NCBI GenBank assembly: GCA_037013685.1
Contig: CM072887.1
Coordinates: forward strand, 38,553,154 to 38,617,153
Source of the DNA: Acridotheres tristis
Taxonomy: Eukaryota > Chordata > Aves > Passeriformes > Sturnidae
Length of the DNA stretch: 64,000 nt
Direction of reading: 5' to 3'
The notes beneath the pieces are model-generated. The model made no database searches. It saw only the letters and a program-made list of their open reading frames with translations, and had not been told where the DNA came from. The position numbers and the translations under genes are program-made. Below are positions 1-64,000 of the stretch, piece by piece; position 1 is the stretch's first letter; every line of letters begins with the position of its first letter.

Positions 1-58420
<58,420 letters not shown>

Positions 58421-59798
58421 CTATAAAGAAAGAACAATAAGAACAGGGATATATTAAGAGGCAGAATGGCCACTGGATACAGTACTGGAATAAGGTTCTG
58501 GCAATCTGGATGCTGATTCTCACTCTGCTGATGGGTTTTATGACCTTAGGAAAGCAGACCACTCCAGTGTCCTCTATTTCTGACTGTCTGGTCTGTGTAG
58601 TAAGTTCTCCAGGAAGGTTCTATGTCTTTCCTTGTAGAGAGCTGCCCTAACTAGAATGACCACAGTATTGCAAACTACAAGAAGGCAATTACACTTCACA
58701 GAAGAGGATGTTAATGTGAAAATGAAAGCTACACAACATTAATTACTTCATTTAAGATGAAACAGAATGTACCAGTCCCAGAGCAAGTCAGATTAATCGT
58801 GTTCAAATAAATTAATTAATTTGTTTTGCTGATGCTAGCAAAATTTATGACGTATCACTGAATAGCACTTTCTGGAAGTGATCTATATATACAATACTCA
58901 AAACTTCCACTAAACCACCACCCAAACAATCAGTAATAAAGAAAAATTCCAAATAAAAATTGTAAATAACTTTTTTTATGTGTAGAGATAACTTTATTGT
59001 GTGAAAGCAGTAAGAAAAATACTTTTTGTGGTTGAGATTAATAGAGAGTAAGGGAAATAATAATTCAAAGGTGAGCTGAGCTCAAGCTAAACAAAAATAA
59101 TGCTGAAGATTTTATACCAAAGACATTTAGCAGAATATTCAGACACTGAGGAGGATTCAAGTCCCCATGTTGTCAAATCTTGATCCTAAAGATGCATTTT
59201 TCAGTCAATCACTATTTTATTGAAAGCACTGGCATTTTCTTCTTTCTCTTCACAATGCCAGTACACTTTTCAGATGAAAACACCTCCAAGAGATATTATG
59301 AAACTATTTCAGGTAGCAAAGCCTGAGATCTCAGTCAGACTCTGTCCCTGCAGGCATGTGTTGTGGAGCTGCTCAGAAGCTGAGCACTCTCAGCACCCAA
59401 GTAAGGAACATACCATAACAAAACCCCCATCTATTACTGTACTTCAAAAACTGATGCACAGAAATACATCCAGACCAGCTGATCTGAAAACCTTAAATAG
59501 CACTGGTGACATACTTGGGTTTCTTGCTATTTTGATGCTTTGCTTAGGCCAAAAGTGACATGAGCTTTACTAGCTTGTTCAACCTAAGTCAACTTGTAGA
59601 TAAATTCAAAATAAAGGGAATAGTAGAATCGTAATCTCATCTCACAAGCAAAAATCACACATCCTACACTCACAAAATGCTTAACCCATGTGAAGACAGA
59701 CCGTTTCTTGTGCTGTCCATCAGAGATGATCCTATGTAGAATTCGTGCTGGAGAGGTGGGCATTGCTGGACACTCTACATGGGACATTTGCCATTAAG

Positions 59799-59821
59799 CT
59801 TTGTTAGGCAGCCTAACAAAG
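59799..59821. repeat. 23-base near-perfect palindrome
   Basis: Two 11-base arms (ctttgttaggc / gcctaacaaag) flank a single central A. The match is perfect over both arms. Such a short-spaced inverted repeat could extrude or form a hairpin, or be a dyad binding site. No transposon terminus or target duplication was recognised beside it. Confidence 0.8.
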
Positions 59822-61084
59822 TGCCTACCTGCATTTGCGCTGCAGAGTTGTGAGAACAGGCTGTCAGAACAGCAGCACACCCTCCTCCACCCATCATTTT
59901 AACCTCTCTGTAGGCAAAGTCCCAGCTGTGCAGCTCAGTGCTTTGCCAAAGCCCCGTGCCCTGCTTGCTGCTGTGGTGGTTACTGGGTGTGGACCCTTCT
60001 CCCCACATGCACACCAGAGGCACACCAGAATTAAAGAGAAGGTGATGTCTCCACAGAAGACATCTCACTCTCCAGCCCTGTAACCACCCTGAACCTATAG
60101 CTGCTGCTTTATGGGGCTGCATCTCCTTCTGGAAACCTGTCTTTTGGGAGTAGGAATCAGGCTTGTGAAGCTGGAGGCTCAGCAGCTCACAGATTGTCCC
60201 TGTCTGGGCACTGCTGTCCTCATATGGCGTGGGCTAGCCCAGGAGCCCTCAGGCACCCTTTGGTGGCAAGAGCACTAATGAGGGTGGTGGCAGTGGGATG
60301 GGCTCTGCCCTGCTCCCTGGTGCCCCACATGTGCCCCACCATGTTTCCCTTGGGGCCAGCTGGGTCCTGTCAGTGTACGGATGCTCTAAATTAGTGCTCC
60401 CATGGCAGATCCATTTTCCACTTACAGCTTTCCTCTTTAATATCGGATGCAGAGAGAGGTCCAGCAAGACAGTGTGTATTACAGACATCTTAGGGGCCTG
60501 CCTTGGCCAAGGGCACCGTGCTGGCAAGCAAAGGTGACAAACAGCAGAGTGCCAGTGTGAATATCTGCTGACTGCACTGAGGTGCAGCAGCCTGGTCCCT
60601 CCACAGAGTCCTCTGAGGTAGCTCAGCACAGCACCTGGTTATTTGGGTGCCTCTGAGTGGGTCAGTCTCTCCCAGTGATTTTGGAAACTGTCTTCTTGAT
60701 GTCACCAGGCTGAAATTGGTGTTTGAAAGTTTAAATTTTTTTAAACTAGGAATGCGTTGTCAGATGATAGGTTTGCTGTCTTAGTGACTTTTTCTCATTT
60801 TTTTGCCCTTTTTGACAATTTTAACCAAAGTGCTGCTGAATTCCCTGACCTGAAACATTAGGGAGAGAAATCCCCCTGCACGTGTGACAAAAGCACCTGC
60901 CACTTACAGAAAGCTGTTTCTGCAGGAAGAAACATGCAGAAAATACACAAATAAGGTCAAAAATTTCACAATCTGCCCAGAGATGTTTGTCAAAAAGTAC
61001 TATTGATTATAAATTATTTGCTCATACCTACCTTTCAAAATGACCTTTCAATAAGAAATGTCACTGCTTAACCAGGAGTAGAGC

Positions 61085-61105
61085 ATTAATTAATTAATAA
61101 ATAAA
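61085..61105. repeat. ATTA low-complexity tract
   Basis: Run of TTAA/ATTA units (attaattaattaataaataa) in intron. Confidence 0.8.
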
Positions 61106-64000
61106 GCAAGAACAAGGGGAGCTATAAGCTAAGTTAATTAAATCAGCATCAAAAAGTATTGCAGCAGGAGAAATAAATCAACAAAATGATGGCTTTAAAT
61201 TTATTTCATTACCTTCCTCACTTCTTTAAAACTCAGCACTTTGCCTCAAGTGGAACAAAAGCAAAATAGGACTCAGGCTTAGGAACTTGCAACTCAATTT
61301 CAAATTCTGCACATAGCACAGGAACACAAAAAAGATAATGAAAATAGAATATATACATAAAACTCTCTGCAACACCCTTTCCAATTCTATTGCTGTTATT
61401 TTAATCTGTTTTTAACAGTGTCTGGTGTAGGCAAAAGAAGAGAGCTAAAGTCTAAATTCAAATCCACACTGCCTGTGCCCAGAAGACAAAGTACATGTGT
61501 GGTGCCTAATTACCTGAGATATGGAGAAATACAGGCTGTCTAAAAGTCTAATTTCAGTGGTTCTGCTTGGAAATACTATTTGCTTTACTGTGTTTTTTTC
61601 CACACAGTACTAAACTCAAATCCTCTCTGAAGAGCAGCCTTTGATGTTGCACCTTCATCAGCAGAGCATTATTACAACACAAAGAAAAACAGAAAAGCAT
61701 CCTGTTGACACACTGGATGTAGAAGCATGCCAATAATGTCACATAGGGACTTCATGTGCTTTTCTTTTGAAATGCATATCATTCTGTGAAGGTTATTTTT
61801 CTAGAAGAAAGGTCCTCTGTGGCCCACAACATGGAACCTTTTAGAGATGGGGAAAGAGCCATTTTACCATTGCTTTACCACTCAGCCCTATGCTTCTGCA
61901 GCAAAGGTAAAAAACCAGATCTACAGAGCAGGAGACACTGCTTTGTAGAAGGGCACTCTGAAAAATCAGTAAGAATGTAGACTGGGTTTTAGGAGTCCTG
62001 GATCTGGGGGAGGTCATTTTATCTCTCTCCCCTTCTCCTTTTTTTCTTTTTATTTCCCCTTCCACATGAAACAATACGTTTGGCTTTAAAGAAATCAAAG
62101 AGTTGCCTCTGTTTATTGTATTTTAAAGTAGTCTTGATGCTCCGATGTTGAGATTTGGAATGAGAGATGTCTCTAAATCAATACTACATTTTAGTATTGA
62201 ACTTAATTTATAACCTTTATCACCCATTAATTATTCTCTTTGTTTGTAAAAGTTAATTAAATCTCGCAATAGTTCTCTGAAGTACCTCTGCTCAATTTTC
62301 CAACAAAGAGAATTAAAGAAGACATTGATGAAGTCTGATGCTAAAGAAAAAAAATTAAAAATCACATGGAACTTTTCAGGAGCAAACATGGCTTCTAGGA
62401 CATACAAACTCTGCTGAAAATAAATCCTCAGAGCAGTAACCTGAGCCTTTGCCATGTGTTCCTCACAGCCTTCCCAGCAAGGAGCAGCCAGGTGAGCCTA
62501 GTTGCTTCCTTCCTAACCCCTGGAGCCTCCAAAACATGGAGCCTCTGGCAGCTGCAACATCCTGCTGTTTCCTCACTTGGGCGCCAACTTGGATCTCTTT
62601 TCTTGACCAAAGAAATCCACAGATTCTGCAGGAGATTAAGTGTGTTTTAGATTTTTGGCTGAAATTAGCTGTTGGGCTCAACCCCATCATTAGAGAAATA
62701 CTGACTGACAGATCAACCAGAAGAACACATAAATCTCATGTCCTTATGCAGAGGTGAAATTTCAAATTTTGTGTACTTTTAAGCAGAACTGGACCACTGA
62801 ATATCCACAGATGTGCTTATGCATACATCCCAGGTGAAGCTGTTCCCCAAAAAGGTCTGTAAGCTGTGGATGTGAAAGGGTACCCAATAAGCCAAATCCT
62901 ATGGTGATGTACATCACCAGCAAAGTCAGAATTACATCCCTCACAACTGCATAAATCAGTTCTAACTAAATGAATAAAAACCAGACTCAATAAACAGCTT
63001 GATGAAGAGAAAAGAAAGCTGCCATCTGCTAGAAGGAAACTTCCTCTAAAAATCCAAAACCTACAGGTGGAAAAACATCTGTTCACAACTTGTTCAAAAC
63101 TGAAAATCTTCAACACCTCTACAGAATTGCATCTGGAACTTTTTTTTTCTTTTTGTGGAAACCATATGTTTGATTTAAATTAATTTACCTTAGTGGATGT
63201 GATGTCCTGTGAAATCATCAATAAAGTATTTGTTTCTTGAATTTGAGTGTTACATACTCCTATATTTCATTTGCTTCAGTTGTACTGAAATGGGACTTGT
63301 AACTATTTTTTTCTATTATTATTACTACTACTGCAGGCAATAACAATTTCAGTACTAACTCTTACTGATAGGTAATAATTACCTATCCTCTAGGAACGGG
63401 CACAATTTCAAAATAACAAATTAATAAGAAAGCTGGCCTTAGAATTCAGAGGTCTCAGTAAACACTATTCATCAGCAGCACTGGAAGTTATGCTGAACTG
63501 AAGGAAGAAACTGGTTTCATATAGTTTTTCAATAAAGAAAAGTTGTTTAAAACATATATGAGACAGCTGGCCATTTCTCCCCATACTAAACAGGTATTTA
63601 AAATTTAGTTCCAGCATACAAGAAACCAATAACACAAAGAATGACCAGGACATATGACTCAGTCCTACTCTTAAATACAGTCTAAAGAGGGATAATTTTT
63701 TTCCCGTCAAACTTCTCTCATATTTCCTGGAAGACTCTTTTCTCCCTTGCAGCTCCTGCCCTGCTGCAGTGCTGGTTAACTCACATGCAACTGCAAAGAA
63801 GAGGCAGCACAAAGATTCATATTTCCTATCCATGGGGCATTCCAGTATCAAATGAGTGTCTGCCTTGTGTTTTGCTATGGAGATGTTGCTAAGCCAACAG
63901 AAGCAATGAATAAGTTATTTTTTTTCTTGTCCTGCTTGAGATGGAGATGATCCAGACATCCAGGAACTGCTGGGTCTCTCAGGACAATGAGTTTCTCCAC

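Larger units (their letters stand above)
58421..64000 (-). other. RPS6KA2: Intron, partial (upstream edge of window)
   Basis: At least 5.58 kb of the intron preceding the alpha-C exon. The upstream exon, expected to end in a beta-3 lysine region of the MKVLKKATLK type, was not found and should lie beyond 64000. The segment holds a 23-base palindrome at 59799-59821, a GC-richer stretch at about 59880-60700, an ATTA-rich tract at 61085-61105 and several open frames of 60-128 codons without recognisable domains. No CpG island or first exon was seen. Confidence 0.85.

Noticed and set aside
62279..62346. Possible minus-strand exon with a T-rich acceptor (tttttttctttag) and a gtactt donor
   Set aside because: The encoded peptide does not match the expected upstream RSK exon, and the donor is poor. 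Too weak to list as a feature.
63465..63851. Minus-strand open frame of 128 codons near the right edge
   Set aside because: Not homologous to RSK or any family I know. No splice-site support was established, and its AT-rich half encodes low-complexity hydrophobic stretches. Most likely chance.

Overview
The window is vertebrate nuclear DNA, almost certainly from a bird. It is AT-rich, CpG-poor and mostly intronic. It carries several CR1 retrotransposon fragments, one ending in the ATTCTAT-type 3' repeats typical of sauropsid CR1. There is no sign of bacterial or viral gene organisation.

One gene accounts for every secure coding segment. It is a ribosomal protein S6 kinase alpha (RSK) gene on the minus strand, best assigned to RPS6KA2 (RSK3). 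Fourteen exons were read out between 58420 and 962. All have GT donors and AG acceptors, and all join in phase. Together they give 1445 coding bases: 481 complete codons plus the last two bases of a split Val codon. This is roughly residues 100-580 of a protein of about 730 residues. The gene runs off both edges. The N-terminal exons, with the first kinase's glycine loop and beta-3 lysine, lie beyond 64000. The end of the C-terminal kinase, the autoinhibitory helix and the ERK docking tail lie before position 1.

Layout along the gene (high to low coordinates): 58420-39329 encodes most of the N-terminal AGC-type kinase (alpha-C, hinge, YRDLKPEN, DFG, activation loop, APE and the start of the C-lobe). 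38504-24523 encodes the rest of that C-lobe and the AGC tail with its Thr-Pro site. 19865-19735 encodes the Ser-Pro site, hydrophobic motif and linker. 18196-962 encodes the C-terminal CaMK-type kinase as far as its APE motif. In the known RSK mechanism ERK phosphorylates the C-terminal kinase loop and the linker, the C-terminal kinase phosphorylates the hydrophobic motif, and PDK1 docks there and phosphorylates the N-terminal loop. All four classes of phosphosite are present here.

The introns, up to 14 kb, hold six recognisable CR1 fragments, one probable retroviral LTR-like unit (about 50.0-50.46 kb), low-complexity tracts and a few clean inverted repeats. The most interesting points are: (1) a 38-base microexon whose two junctions split the codons of both metal-binding residues of the N-terminal kinase; (2) a well-formed candidate exon at 53713-53622 in the intron just before it, which would add an immediate stop; (3) an unusually CpG-dense activation-loop exon; and (4) a 23-base near-perfect palindrome at 59799-59821. 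No nested protein-coding gene, tRNA or other RNA gene could be supported.
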